NCBI GenBank assembly: GCA_902761035.1
Contig: CACWIW010000014.1
Location: 1-43,493 of the forward strand
Origin: an uncultured bacterium
GTDB taxonomy: Bacteria; Verrucomicrobiota; Kiritimatiellia; RFP12; UBA1067
DNA: 43,493 bases
Direction of reading: 5' to 3'
Both the position numbers and the translations under genes were made by a program. Below, one piece after another: positions 1-8,047 of the stretch. How positions within the stretch are numbered: the stretch's first letter is position 1; every line of letters starts with the position of its first letter. The notes under the pieces were generated by a model. That model was not told the DNA's origin. It made no database searches and saw only the letters and a list, made by a program, of their open reading frames with translations.

Positions 1-10
1 GCCGTGACAG

Positions 11-60
11 CAAGCGTACGACAGCAAGGCGGCAACGCCCTTCTTGTTGTCGTACGCTTG
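11..60. repeat. 13-bp perfect inverted repeat
   Basis: CAAGCGTACGACA at 11-23 is the exact reverse complement of 48-60, with a 24-nt loop. It could be a transcription terminator stem or a mobile-element end. No T-run follows on either strand. Confidence 0.75.
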
Positions 61-122
61 TTGTTTCGGAAACGGCGGCGACATGCGCAAAAACGCGCCC
101 TACACGCGCCGTCAAGCAATGA

Positions 123-139
123 GGGGGGGGGGGGGGGGG
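123..139. repeat. Homopolymer of 17 G
   Basis: Seventeen consecutive G (C on the minus strand) lie in gene-free DNA. A tract this long is normally hypermutable by slipped-strand mispairing. It is also an error-prone place for sequencing, so its exact length should not be trusted. Confidence 0.85.
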
Positions 140-345
140 TACTGGAATTATGCAAACGCCCTACGCGGCGTTTTGCCGCGTTTTCTGGCGCTTCTGCCCT
201 CGCTCTATGTATAAGCGTGACCATATTTTTACCTGAACCGCAACCATTGTATCACAATCCGCCGTGCCAATGCAATACCAAAAATGAAGAAAAATGAAAA
301 TGAAAAGTGGATTTTTTGGTGCCGATCTTGATGGCGTGCAGCTGT

Positions 346-368
346 GTGACCGAATACAAACTGGTCAC
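346..368 (-). terminator. Weak hairpin after GH127 gene
   Basis: GTGACC and GGTCAC form a 6-bp stem with an 11-nt loop about 30 nt beyond the GH127 stop. A T-rich run appears only some 35 nt later, so this is a poor intrinsic terminator. Confidence 0.25.
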
Positions 369-397
369 TTCATTTTCCCGTTGGACGTGAAAACATC

Positions 398-2851
398 TCA
401 GCGTGTGCGAATCTCCACGATGCCGGCCGACCTCTTTGGGCGGCACTTGAGACGAATGCGAAATTCCGTCGCGGTGACAGGCTTCGCGAAAAGCGCCTGC
501 GAAAAGCCGTTCAGCACAGTCGTGTAGTCGGCGTCGGTCCTGTCCCGCCACGGGGACGCCGCATCGTCACGGAACTGCACCGCCCATGTCTCCGGCAACG
601 CACAACCGGCCCGGCGCGTGGCGTAGTCGTCGAACCAGTACACCTCGACGCACCGCATCGTCCGGGGTTTGTCGAACTTGACATGCACCCACTCCTCCGT
701 CCCGAGGTGGTTCCAGAACGTGAGACGCGGCGGTTCGAGGTCGTCGGACGACTTCGGAAGAATGCCGTCCCACACCGCACGCACGGTGTCGGTGGCGTTG
801 CAGTACGACGCCTGGACGCGCGCGTCGCGCACCTTCTCCATGACCGCTTCCTCGCTTTCGGCAAACCACGTCTGCATCTCGCCCGCGCCACGATGGCACC
901 ACGCGAAGTACGGCACGAGCGTCAGCCCGCCGCCCGTGAGCGACACCATCCGCGTCGAGGCGATCTCGGTCTCGCCTTCGGTGAATGTGGTGTCCAGCGG
1001 CAGACAGGCATCCAGCACCTTGCCGCCGTTGTCGATTCCCTCGGCGCAGAAAACAATCGGACCGCGCTCCACTGCGGCCCGTCCACGATCCGCCGCGACC
1101 TTGTCGTTCGCCTTGACGCGGCGAACCGTCATGTTCATCGCGACCTCCACCACGTCGCCCGCCTTCCATGCGCGGTCGATCACGCAGTAGCCCTTCACGG
1201 GCACGACCTTCACCGCCGCGCCGTTCACCGTCACGCGGAACTCATCCAGCGTCCCAGGTACAACCTGCTCGTAGAGATCGCTCGGCACCGGCCGCCCCAC
1301 GCACCATCCCGGCACGCGAATGTGGAGCGTGAAGCGCCGGTAGGGCGGTCGCCCCGCGACCGCCGCGGCGGGCAGAGGGCTGCCCGCCCTACCTGGCGTC
1401 ACCTCGATTCGCACGCCGCCCTTCCACGGGTACGCCGTCTGCTGCGCGAGCTTCACCTCGCCACCGGCGAGACGCAGCGTCGCCTCGCTTTCCACGAACA
1501 GGTTCACGTACGCGGCGTTCCCCTTCGTCGCGTAGGCGAAGCGTCCGATCTGCGGGATGAAGCGCACCACGTTCACGGGACAGCAACTGCACCCGAACCA
1601 CTTCGATCGCTTGTATCCGCCCTTCGACGCCAGCGGATTCGGATAGAAGAACTCGTCGCCGCCGATGGAGACGCCGCTGATGAGTCCGTTGTAGAGCGTG
1701 CGCTCCATCACGTCGATGTACTTCGCGTCGCCGTGCAGGAGGAACATGCGCTCGTTCCAGAGCGCGTTGCCGATCGCCGCGCACGTCTCGAGGTAGGCGT
1801 CGAAATTCTGCAGGTCGTACTCGTCGCCAAACGCCTCGTGCGCGCTGCCGAGCGCGGGGTCGCGGTACTTGACATGACGCCTCGCGCCGATTCCGCCATT
1901 GAGGTGGAGCTTTCGGCCGACGACGTTCTCCCAGAGCGCGTCGATCGCGTCCACGTACGCCGTGTTGCCCGTGAGCGCCGCGACGTCGGCCATGCCGGCG
2001 TAGAGGTACGCGGCGCGGACGGCGTGTCCGAGCGCCTCCTTCTGCTCCAGCACCGGCTTGTGGTCCTGGTACGCCGCGCCCCAGACGGGACGCAGGTCCT
2101 TGCGTCCGCGCATGTCGATGAAGTGCTGCGCGAGTTTGAGGTACTTTGCGTCGCCCGTCGCCTGGTAGAGGCGGCAGAGGCCGATCTCGATCTCCTCGTG
2201 GCCGGGCACTTCGCGATTCTGTCCCTCGCCGAGACCGAATGTCCTTGCGACGAGGTCGGCGTTCCTGATCGCAACGTCGAGGAGCGTGCGCTTGCCCGTC
2301 ACCTCGTAGTGCGCCACGGCGGCCTCGTAGAGGTGGCCCACGTTGTAGAGCTCGCAGGCGTCGCGGTTTTGGCTGAACGGCTTCGGCCCCATCATCTTCG
2401 CCTTGTGTCCGAGCGTGCGGGCGGTGTAGAGATAGCCGTCCGGCTCCTGTGCGCCGGCGATCTGTGCGATGAGGTTGTCGAGGTAGCGGTCGAGTTCCGC
2501 GTCGGGATGCTGCGCAAGCGTGTAGGCCGCGCCCTCGATCACCTTGAGCACGTCGGAGTCGTCCCACGGCACGCCCTTGAAGCCGCCCTTCTCGCGCCGC
2601 GCGGTCTTGGTAGGGTCACGCGTCCCGCGTGACCGTGCCGCATTCTCAAAATTCGCGATGCGCCCTGTCTCATCGCACTTGCGGAAGTCGGTCTTGACGG
2701 TCACGAGCCTGTTCGTCTCGACGCGCGGCAGCCAGAACCCGCCCGTCACCCTCACGTCGTTCAGCGCCGCAGGTGAATACGGATACCCCCCCGCCAACGC
2801 CGCACCCTGCACCGCCACAGCGGCAACGCACGATACAATTTTTAGTTTCAT
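398..2851 (-). CDS. GH127 beta-L-arabinofuranosidase-like secreted hydrolase
   Basis: Family GH127 (DUF1680) enzymes remove beta-L-arabinofuranose from arabino-oligosaccharides and plant glycoproteins. The protein has a signal peptide (MKLKIVSCVAAVAVQGAALA), an (alpha/alpha)6-barrel core with the family motif 'NVGHLYEAAVAHY', a Glu-Thr-Cys near residue 354 and 'GCSCCPVN' near residue 421. In characterised GH127 enzymes the equivalent Glu and three Cys hold zinc, one Cys being the nucleophile; all are present here. The last ~150 residues resemble an F5/8-type or beta-sandwich extension, which makes 817 aa longer than the ~650-aa core enzymes. I use the ATG at 2851; an in-frame TTG 15 nt upstream gives a poorer signal peptide. 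Two palindromic repeats (1339-1393 and 2614-2634) lie in frame inside the gene and add Arg/Ala/Pro-rich insertions. Confidence 0.9.
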   Translation of the reverse strand: MKLKIVSCVAAVAVQGAALAGGYPYSPAALNDVRVTGGFWLPRVETNRLVTVKTDFRKCDETGRIANFENAARSRGTRDPTKTARREKGGFKGVPWDDSDVLKVIEGAAYTLAQHPDAELDRYLDNLIAQIAGAQEPDGYLYTARTLGHKAKMMGPKPFSQNRDACELYNVGHLYEAAVAHYEVTGKRTLLDVAIRNADLVARTFGLGEGQNREVPGHEEIEIGLCRLYQATGDAKYLKLAQHFIDMRGRKDLRPVWGAAYQDHKPVLEQKEALGHAVRAAYLYAGMADVAALTGNTAYVDAIDALWENVVGRKLHLNGGIGARRHVKYRDPALGSAHEAFGDEYDLQNFDAYLETCAAIGNALWNERMFLLHGDAKYIDVMERTLYNGLISGVSIGGDEFFYPNPLASKGGYKRSKWFGCSCCPVNVVRFIPQIGRFAYATKGNAAYVNLFVESEATLRLAGGEVKLAQQTAYPWKGGVRIEVTPGRAGSPLPAAAVAGRPPYRRFTLHIRVPGWCVGRPVPSDLYEQVVPGTLDEFRVTVNGAAVKVVPVKGYCVIDRAWKAGDVVEVAMNMTVRRVKANDKVAADRGRAAVERGPIVFCAEGIDNGGKVLDACLPLDTTFTEGETEIASTRMVSLTGGGLTLVPYFAWCHRGAGEMQTWFAESEEAVMEKVRDARVQASYCNATDTVRAVWDGILPKSSDDLEPPRLTFWNHLGTEEWVHVKFDKPRTMRCVEVYWFDDYATRRAGCALPETWAVQFRDDAASPWRDRTDADYTTVLNGFSQALFAKPVTATEFRIRLKCRPKRSAGIVEIRTR
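1339..1393. repeat. In-frame REP-like element inside GH127
   Basis: The ends GGTAGGGCGG and CCGCCCTACC are perfect 10-bp inverted repeats. Between them lie two further hairpins, GGTCGC-ccc-GCGACC and GGGCAG-agg-gCTGCCC. The element is translated as a low-complexity Gly/Arg/Ala/Pro insertion at about residues 487-505 of the enzyme, and the reading frame stays open. Confidence 0.75.
2614..2634. repeat. Second in-frame palindrome inside GH127
   Basis: GGTCACGC and GCGTGACC form an 8-bp stem around the loop GTCCC, preceded by GGTAGGG as in the 1339 element. It encodes part of an unusual Ser/Arg/Thr insertion near residue 73, where GH127 proteins usually have a short loop. Confidence 0.7.
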
Positions 2852-2887
2852 ATATTTCTCGCTCAACGAACGATTATTGTTAAGCCC

Positions 2888-3046
2888 TTACAAAACATAC
2901 AGCCCATCACTCTTCTTGACAAGACCTCCCCTGTCGGTTACGCCATTCGGCCAGGCGAACGAAATGCTGCCAGGTAGCCGTTGTAGAGTCGCTTGATCTC
3001 GGCGATTCTCGCCGAAGTCGTTGGAATCTATGTCTACTGTCTGCAT
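2888..3046 (-). pseudogene. Mini-ORF with adhesin-like tail (remnant)
   Basis: This 52-aa frame starts MQTVDIDSND and ends KKSDGLYVL. Its tail resembles the C-termini of the two PATR adhesins in this window (DDGVYAL..., DDGLYLM...). A TATAAT box lies exactly 7 nt before the ATG. Another frame of the same DNA (TSARIAEIKRLYNGYLA) also looks protein-like, which suggests a frameshifted and deleted gene. I infer a remnant, not a working gene. Confidence 0.4.
2894..2922 (-). promoter_or_regulatory. Candidate promoter of GH127
   Basis: On the minus strand there is TTGTCA (2917-2922), a 17-bp spacer and TATGTT (2894-2899), about 42 nt before the GH127 start. The -10 box is weak. The boxes overlap the end of the mini-ORF at 2888-3046. 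Confidence 0.4.
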
Positions 3047-3053
3047 GGCACGT

Positions 3054-3059
3054 ATTATA
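3054..3059 (-). promoter_or_regulatory. Extended -10 box TGGTATAAT, 7 nt before ATG
   Basis: TATAAT preceded by TGG on the minus strand; 7 nt separate it from the ATG at 3046, so the transcript would start at or next to the start codon. Confidence 0.55.
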
Positions 3060-3085
3060 CCAAAAACCCCCCGCTGTGTGCCGTA

Positions 3086-3226
3086 CTATTTCGCCCTCGT
3101 CCCGCAGGCTATTTGCATGCCTTGCCGGGCCACGTCCACTCCTTCAGGTCGCCAGTCGTCCGGCGTCTTGGCGAGCGCAAGCATCGAATAGACCGCCTTG
3201 TCCCACAGCTCGCCCCGCGCCTGCTA
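3086..3226 (-). pseudogene. 5'-truncated coding remnant
   Basis: A frame of about 46 codons without its own start reads GELWDKAVYSMLALAKTPDD and ends ACGTRAK. It has natural protein composition and lies between the GH5 gene end and the mini-ORF at 2888. The family is not recognised. It is probably the tail of a deleted gene. Confidence 0.3.
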
Positions 3227-3296
3227 TCGCACGGATGGGGATTACAACATACATCGGATCGGTTGAAAATGGGATAAACGCGCGTGTCTCTTACGA

Positions 3297-4982
3297 TCAT
3301 TTTGTCGTGGCACGGGTGGCGGCGCGGATGAGTTCGAGGTCCTTCACGCTGTACGGGCGGTGGTCGGAGTGGAAGAGGTCGTGCTTCCACGGGCCTTTGT
3401 AGTTCGCGGTGAAACCTCCGTTGGGGAGGTGCGTCTGCGCCTTGCCGTTGACGAGTCCCCACAGCATGCTCCCCACGCCCGTCTCCTTGTGGATGGGCAG
3501 GATGTTCGGGATGTCGCAGCCGTTCGGACGGTAGAGCCATTCGGTGCAGATCACGGGACGTCCCTGAGCGGACATGGCCGCGATCTTCTTGCGCGTGGCA
3601 GCGGCGTTCCCATAGCAGTGGAACGTGACGATGTCGCTTTCAGCCAGCACGATTGCGTCGAATGCGGGGTCGTCACCGCGATAACTTGCGACGGTGAGCG
3701 GCTGTGAGGGGCCGACCTCCCGCGCCCACCGGAAGCACTTGCGCATGAGGGCGATCGCATACTTCCTCCGATTGTGCCCCATGCAGTTCGTTGGCTCGTT
3801 GTAGAGGTCCCAGATGAAAATGCGCGGGTCGTCCTTGTGGTGGGCGATGACGTCCTTCAGATACTTCTCCAATGCGCCGTGCGTGCGGTAGTCCACCACC
3901 ATCGTGTGTCCGGGGGACGGCACCCATCCCCACATGCCCCAGCCGGGAAACGGGTCGGTCTGCTTGCCCAGCTGCGGGTCGGTCGCGGGCCAGAACGTGC
4001 AGTCGTCGAACAGAACCGGCATCACCTTGAGCTTCGCCTCGTCGGCAAGCGCGAGATACTGCTCGAACGCCTTGAGGAACCACGCCGGGTCCGCTTCATA
4101 GACCTTGTACTGCAGGAAGATGCGCACGCAGTTGAAGCCGAGGTCCGTGGCGAGCTTGAATTCGCTGCGGATCAAGTCCGGCGAAAACGTCTCCTTCGCC
4201 CAGATCTCCACGTCGTTGATCGCGTTCGCCGGCACGTGGTTGAACCCGCAGTACCACGGATTCGTCCGGCCCCATTCGCGCGCCCGCGCAAGCGACCAGC
4301 GCCTGCCACGGGGAGGCTGATCGCCTGGCGCGAGGAACGCGCCCGTGCCGGCATTGGCGAAGAAGCGTTTCGTCACGCGATCGTAGAGGCCCACGGCCTT
4401 GTCGTTCATGCGGCGCGCGGGCACGAAATCGCGCAGCGTCTCGCCTGCGTCCGTGCCGATCTTCATCGCGTAAAGGCGGAACTGCCCGAACGCGGCGCAT
4501 GGGCGATCGCACTTGAAGAGCCACAGCGTGTGGTGCGAGGCGGTTGAGCGGTCGGTCGCAAGCGTACACAGCTCCCTGCCGTCCGCGCCGAACAGACGCG
4601 CCGTGTTGTCCGCGCCGAGCGTGAAGCGGTAGTCGCGCTCCTCCGTCTCGTCCTTCGCGACCATGTTCCACGCTTCGCCCGGCTCCTTCCCCTTCGCGCC
4701 GAAGAAGCGGAACTTGCCTTGCTGGAGGATGAAGAGGAATCCCTGCGGATCCCACACGTCCTTGCCGAACAACGTGCTTCCGTTCCCGTAGACGCAGTGT
4801 CCGAACGACATGTCGATCGTCGTGTGCGCCCCGGCGTCCACGCCCGTGTCGATGTACTGCCCGCCCGTAGACTCGATCCAGTCGAGCGGGACGAACCCAT
4901 CGCCCAGTTTTTCTGCGGCAGCTCCGCAGCTTGTCATCAAGGCGACACCCGCCGCCAGGAGTATGTTCATTTCTTTCTTCAT
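3297..4982 (-). CDS. LamG-like plus GH5-like secreted glycoside hydrolase
   Basis: The 561-aa protein begins with a lipoprotein-like signal (LAAGVALMTSC), then a LamG/concanavalin-like domain (about residues 28-215, opening 'LDWIESTGGQYIDTGVDAG') and a TIM barrel of GH5 / cellulase type (about 225-550). The expected acid/base Glu is in 'LYNEP' (near residue 394) and the nucleophile Glu in 'ICTEW' (near 479). GH5 enzymes are retaining endo- or exo-hydrolases of beta-linked glucans, mannans and related glycans; the exact substrate cannot be read here. Start: ATG with AAGGA 9 nt upstream. It lies 65 nt downstream of the 5048-7798 gene on the same strand and may be co-transcribed with it. Confidence 0.85.
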   Translation of the reverse strand: MKKEMNILLAAGVALMTSCGAAAEKLGDGFVPLDWIESTGGQYIDTGVDAGAHTTIDMSFGHCVYGNGSTLFGKDVWDPQGFLFILQQGKFRFFGAKGKEPGEAWNMVAKDETEERDYRFTLGADNTARLFGADGRELCTLATDRSTASHHTLWLFKCDRPCAAFGQFRLYAMKIGTDAGETLRDFVPARRMNDKAVGLYDRVTKRFFANAGTGAFLAPGDQPPRGRRWSLARAREWGRTNPWYCGFNHVPANAINDVEIWAKETFSPDLIRSEFKLATDLGFNCVRIFLQYKVYEADPAWFLKAFEQYLALADEAKLKVMPVLFDDCTFWPATDPQLGKQTDPFPGWGMWGWVPSPGHTMVVDYRTHGALEKYLKDVIAHHKDDPRIFIWDLYNEPTNCMGHNRRKYAIALMRKCFRWAREVGPSQPLTVASYRGDDPAFDAIVLAESDIVTFHCYGNAAATRKKIAAMSAQGRPVICTEWLYRPNGCDIPNILPIHKETGVGSMLWGLVNGKAQTHLPNGGFTANYKGPWKHDLFHSDHRPYSVKDLELIRAATRATTK

Positions 4983-5047
4983 AGTTATTTGTCCTTGTGA
5001 TGACTCTTAACGCCGATCAAGCAGGAACTGACAGATCGGTTCCGATG

Positions 5048-7798
5048 CTACCAGTCAACGCCCATGAGCATGAACTCGCAGCCGGCCTTCATGTGGATGG
5101 CCGTCATCCAGAGCATCTCCCAGCTGTCGCGGTACACGCCGCGGAACTTCGTTGCGTCGCTGTCGCGCGGGGGATGCCGGTGGTCGTCGAGGAGGTTGCC
5201 GAAATTCGTCAGCTGGATGTTCTCGCCCGACGCGCCCTCCTCGTCGAGCAGCTGGCAGCCGCTCGCGAACCGAAGCTTCGCAAGGTCCTGCAGACGCCGG
5301 TCCTTCCAGTAAACGCCCATGCGCCATGTCGCCGGCGCCTCGATCGCGCCCAGACAGTCCATGCACTGGTTCTGCGGCGACACCATCATCCAGCCGGTCG
5401 CCCGGAAGGCGTGATTGAAGAGGTCGCTGCCCTCCGGCGTCGGGATGTCCCAGGACACCATGTAGGTGAGCGACATGTCAAGCGCGTGGCGAACGCACCG
5501 TTCCCACTTGGCCGCCGCATTCCTGTCGCCGCGCTTGACCGCACTTCGGAACAGCGCCTCAAAGCCCATGAACGCCGACTGGCAGCTTTCGCCGTCCTCG
5601 CAGCGGGCGTCCAGCGTCGCGCCCCAGTAAACGGAGTCGTAGGAGATGAACCGCTTGGCGAGCGCGTCGGCGATCCGTTCCGCCGCCGCCAGCATCCGCG
5701 GATCGCCGAACACCTCGCTGCCCATCACTAGCGGCGGCACGAGATAGCCGTCGCCCGCGTTGCGCGGCCCGCGCCAGTTCTCGCCCGTCACGTGGCCCGC
5801 CAACGCCGTGAGCGACTTCTTCACGAAGGCCTTCCACTTCGCGCTGTCGAGCCCCGCCTCCGGATGCGCGTCGGCGAAGATCACCGCCTGCATCACGGTG
5901 TCGAGCGTCATGGCGCAGTTGACGATCGAGCCGACCCCGCGTCCCCTCTTGGGCATTTGCCCTCCAAAGACATAGCGCACGGAGAAACGTCCGTCGGGCA
6001 TGATCGTGTCCGTAAACGCGTCGGCAATGGCGTCAAGGGAACGCTGCGCCTTCACGCGGTCGTCCGGCGTCGCCCCCAGAACCGCCAAGCCGAAGCTGCA
6101 CGCCTCCGACTGGTCCACCCAGCCCAGTCCGAATGAGTTGTGGTAGAAGTCGACCGGCTGACGGTACACCATGTTCGGACGCGGCTTGCAGAACGTGGTG
6201 AAGCCGCACATCCCGTTCGTCGGGTCCTCCCTCCAGCGCGTCAGCGAGTAGTTGCGCTTCGCCGCCATGATCCGCTTGAGCGGCGCCTCGCGCACCAGCG
6301 CGCGCTCGGGCTGGAAAATGTCGAGCGACTTGCGCATCGCCTGCTGGAACCCGAACGAATCCTTCGTGGCCGTGCCGGTCTGGATCCAGAACAGCTTCTC
6401 GATCGGCTTCTCCGGCTGGAGGGTGATGTACGCCTCGTCGTATTTCGTCCAGCCGCCGTCGAACGGAATGCCCTTCACCGTCGAGTGGCGTCCGTTGAAG
6501 CCGACCGGACCCGACATCATCACGATGTCCGCGCCGTCCTCGCCCGCCTCCACGCCGGCGCTCCACCACTGGTCGGGATGCACCGCGCCCTTGACCGGCG
6601 ATGGCCAGATGTGCAGCGCCGCGAAATCGCCGGTCGCGGCGTTTTCCAGCAACGAGAACGGCATCGGCAGCCGATGCTCCTCGAAGATCCCGAACTCGCC
6701 CTTCCCGCCGAAGTAAACGGGAACGCGTCCGTCCTTGATCCCGCGGTTGGACGGATTGCCGTACAGGAGGACGCCGGGCAGGAACGGCTTGAGGGCCGTG
6801 GGATCGCCCTTCATCCGGTAACGGACAGAAAGCGTGACCTTCTCGAGCGGCTTCGCGCCATGCCACACCCAGCGACGCACCACGCGCTCAAAGCCGTCGC
6901 CCGCAGGCGTGCGGACGTCGGTGACCGTGAGCCCCGGCACGTCGCGGACCCATTCCTTTACCCAGCCGTTCTCCCAGCCGAGGCCGATTTCCGCAGGGAG
7001 AAGTCCGATGTCGGCGGAAGCGCCTTTCCCCTGCGCCGCCGACCCGACGAAGAGGATCAGCTTGCCGTCCTCTTCCTTGAGCGAACGGACGCGTCCCGTC
7101 GCGCGCCGCGCCAGCGCCGCGCCCTCCTTCAGTTCCGCGTCGCCGTCCGCCGGCGAATAGACGATCGTATCGCCGTCTGCGGCATGGATCATCGCGGTCA
7201 GGAGATCGGGATACTTCGCGTCCCCGATTGAGGCGTCCAGACGTTGAAGGACGACGTTTTCGATTGCGATGTCCTTCTCGGCGTCGCGGGCGGGGCTGAA
7301 GAATTTGAACAACACGTTTTCCTGCTTCTCGGAAAGCGAGAAGTCCATGGAGAAGTGACGCATTGTCGCATCGGACTCCACCTCGCCCAGTTTCATCTTC
7401 CCCAGCCAGATCTGCGTATTGCCGGGATGGTTCGGGCGCGCCACGTAGTTGAAGCTCAGCCGATAGTCGCCCGGCGGCAAAACGGAAATGACCTGTGAGA
7501 CGGCCGCATCCTTCCACGGCTGCAGGAACATGGCGTACCTGCCCACGGAATATTTCTCCGCCACCCACACGCCATCGGACTTGGCGATTCCGGAAAGCCC
7601 TTCGAACTTCCAGCCCGGACATGAAAACCCCTTGCTGTCCCAATACCCGCCCCACTTGTGCTGCGTCGCCGAACCTTCAAACGTACCGTTCCGAATGAGA
7701 TTCGCCCCCGCAAAAACCTGCACCGATACGGTCGCTACCACAAGGCAAACGGCCTTGAATTGAAATGATGTTTTTCTCATGGATATATAGCCTTTCAT
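5048..7798 (-). CDS. Large secreted putative carbohydrate-active enzyme, unassigned family
   Basis: This 916-aa exported protein has a signal peptide ending VSVQVFAG. Residues ~30-190 look like a galactose-binding-like carbohydrate module ('NLIRNGTFEG' to 'IAIENVVLQRL'). A beta-sandwich-like middle follows, and then a helical C-terminal half with the rhythm of an (alpha/alpha)6 toroid ('LDAIADAFTDTIMPDGRFSVRY', 'DYGYLVPPLVMGSE'-like stretch, 'GWMMVSPQNQCMD'). I cannot assign a CAZy family. The -10 box TATAAT ends 8 nt before this ATG, supporting a leaderless start. The ATG at 7780 (preceded by GAAAGG, giving MRKTSFQF) is an alternative. The last 40 nt of the gene and a 34-nt internal stretch recur elsewhere in the window. 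Confidence 0.75.
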   Translation of the reverse strand: MKGYISMRKTSFQFKAVCLVVATVSVQVFAGANLIRNGTFEGSATQHKWGGYWDSKGFSCPGWKFEGLSGIAKSDGVWVAEKYSVGRYAMFLQPWKDAAVSQVISVLPPGDYRLSFNYVARPNHPGNTQIWLGKMKLGEVESDATMRHFSMDFSLSEKQENVLFKFFSPARDAEKDIAIENVVLQRLDASIGDAKYPDLLTAMIHAADGDTIVYSPADGDAELKEGAALARRATGRVRSLKEEDGKLILFVGSAAQGKGASADIGLLPAEIGLGWENGWVKEWVRDVPGLTVTDVRTPAGDGFERVVRRWVWHGAKPLEKVTLSVRYRMKGDPTALKPFLPGVLLYGNPSNRGIKDGRVPVYFGGKGEFGIFEEHRLPMPFSLLENAATGDFAALHIWPSPVKGAVHPDQWWSAGVEAGEDGADIVMMSGPVGFNGRHSTVKGIPFDGGWTKYDEAYITLQPEKPIEKLFWIQTGTATKDSFGFQQAMRKSLDIFQPERALVREAPLKRIMAAKRNYSLTRWREDPTNGMCGFTTFCKPRPNMVYRQPVDFYHNSFGLGWVDQSEACSFGLAVLGATPDDRVKAQRSLDAIADAFTDTIMPDGRFSVRYVFGGQMPKRGRGVGSIVNCAMTLDTVMQAVIFADAHPEAGLDSAKWKAFVKKSLTALAGHVTGENWRGPRNAGDGYLVPPLVMGSEVFGDPRMLAAAERIADALAKRFISYDSVYWGATLDARCEDGESCQSAFMGFEALFRSAVKRGDRNAAAKWERCVRHALDMSLTYMVSWDIPTPEGSDLFNHAFRATGWMMVSPQNQCMDCLGAIEAPATWRMGVYWKDRRLQDLAKLRFASGCQLLDEEGASGENIQLTNFGNLLDDHRHPPRDSDATKFRGVYRDSWEMLWMTAIHMKAGCEFMLMGVDW

Positions 7799-7806
7799 GT
7801 GCGGTT

Positions 7807-7812
7807 ATTATA
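7807..7812 (-). promoter_or_regulatory. -10 box TATAAT of the 5048-7798 gene
   Basis: GATATAAT on the minus strand, 8 nt before the ATG at 7798. A TTGCCG lies 18 bp upstream as a possible -35. The same promoter-like segment recurs at 23151 onward. Confidence 0.5.
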
Positions 7813-7889
7813 TCAAACCCCGATGTAACCCGGCAACAGAGAATCGCGATCCAAAGCGCAAGCGAGTTAAAAGACACATTTTCCTTATC
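7808..7889. repeat. Dispersed repeat, copy A
   Basis: Positions 7808-7869 match 23151-23211 (copy C) with few changes, from TTATATCAAA through 'GTAACCCGGCAACAGAGAAT' to 'GCAAGCGAGTTA'. Directly after GAGTTA, copy A continues with AAAGACAC..TTTTCCTT, which in copies B and C lies 100-220 bp further on. Copy A therefore looks like a version lacking the middle segment. Confidence 0.75.
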
Positions 7890-7919
7890 TCGTGCCGCCG
7901 CTCGTGATGGGCAGCGAGG
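7886..7919 (+). repeat. 34-bp inverted copy of part of the 5048-7798 gene
   Basis: This stretch is the same as the coding strand of the large enzyme gene at 5713-5746 with one mismatch, and encodes LVPPLVMGSE. Here it lies on the plus strand and runs into a short tail ending in TAG near 7959. It appears to be a fragment of a paralogue. Confidence 0.65.
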
Positions 7920-8002
7920 GCTGCGATATTATGGTGCGGAACGGGTGGGGGTCGCTTTAGATTCCGCTTTTGTCCGTGCAGAACATGTAGAACGTGTAGT
8001 TT

Positions 8003-8023
8003 GGCGCGGCGTTCCGCCGCGCC
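8003..8023. terminator. GC-rich hairpin after abiEii
   Basis: GGCGCGGCG and CGCCGCGCC form a perfect 9-bp stem with loop TTC, 25 nt past the AbiEii stop. Only TTT follows on the plus strand and no T-run on the minus strand. It may end the AbiE transcript or be a REP-like element. Confidence 0.4.
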
Positions 8024-8047
8024 TTTGCCGGAATTATGAAATCGCCG

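Larger units (their letters stand above)
1..397. other. Gene-less left edge of window
   Basis: I see no convincing gene here. The stretch holds a 13-bp inverted repeat, a 17-G homopolymer and, at 346-368, a weak hairpin just past the GH127 stop. On the minus strand a frame can be opened through the G run from an ATG near 231 to the window edge, but its translation is arginine- and proline-rich and does not look like a protein. Confidence 0.5.

Noticed and set aside
1..231. Phase-variable gene on the minus strand through the G17 tract
   Set aside because: The translation is low-complexity Arg/Pro and no conserved motif appears; it cannot be supported without sequence to the left.
683..2632. 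Long plus-strand open frame antisense to GH127
   Set aside because: Composition is Arg/His/Val-rich shadow coding caused by high GC; the minus-strand frame has full GH127 motifs.
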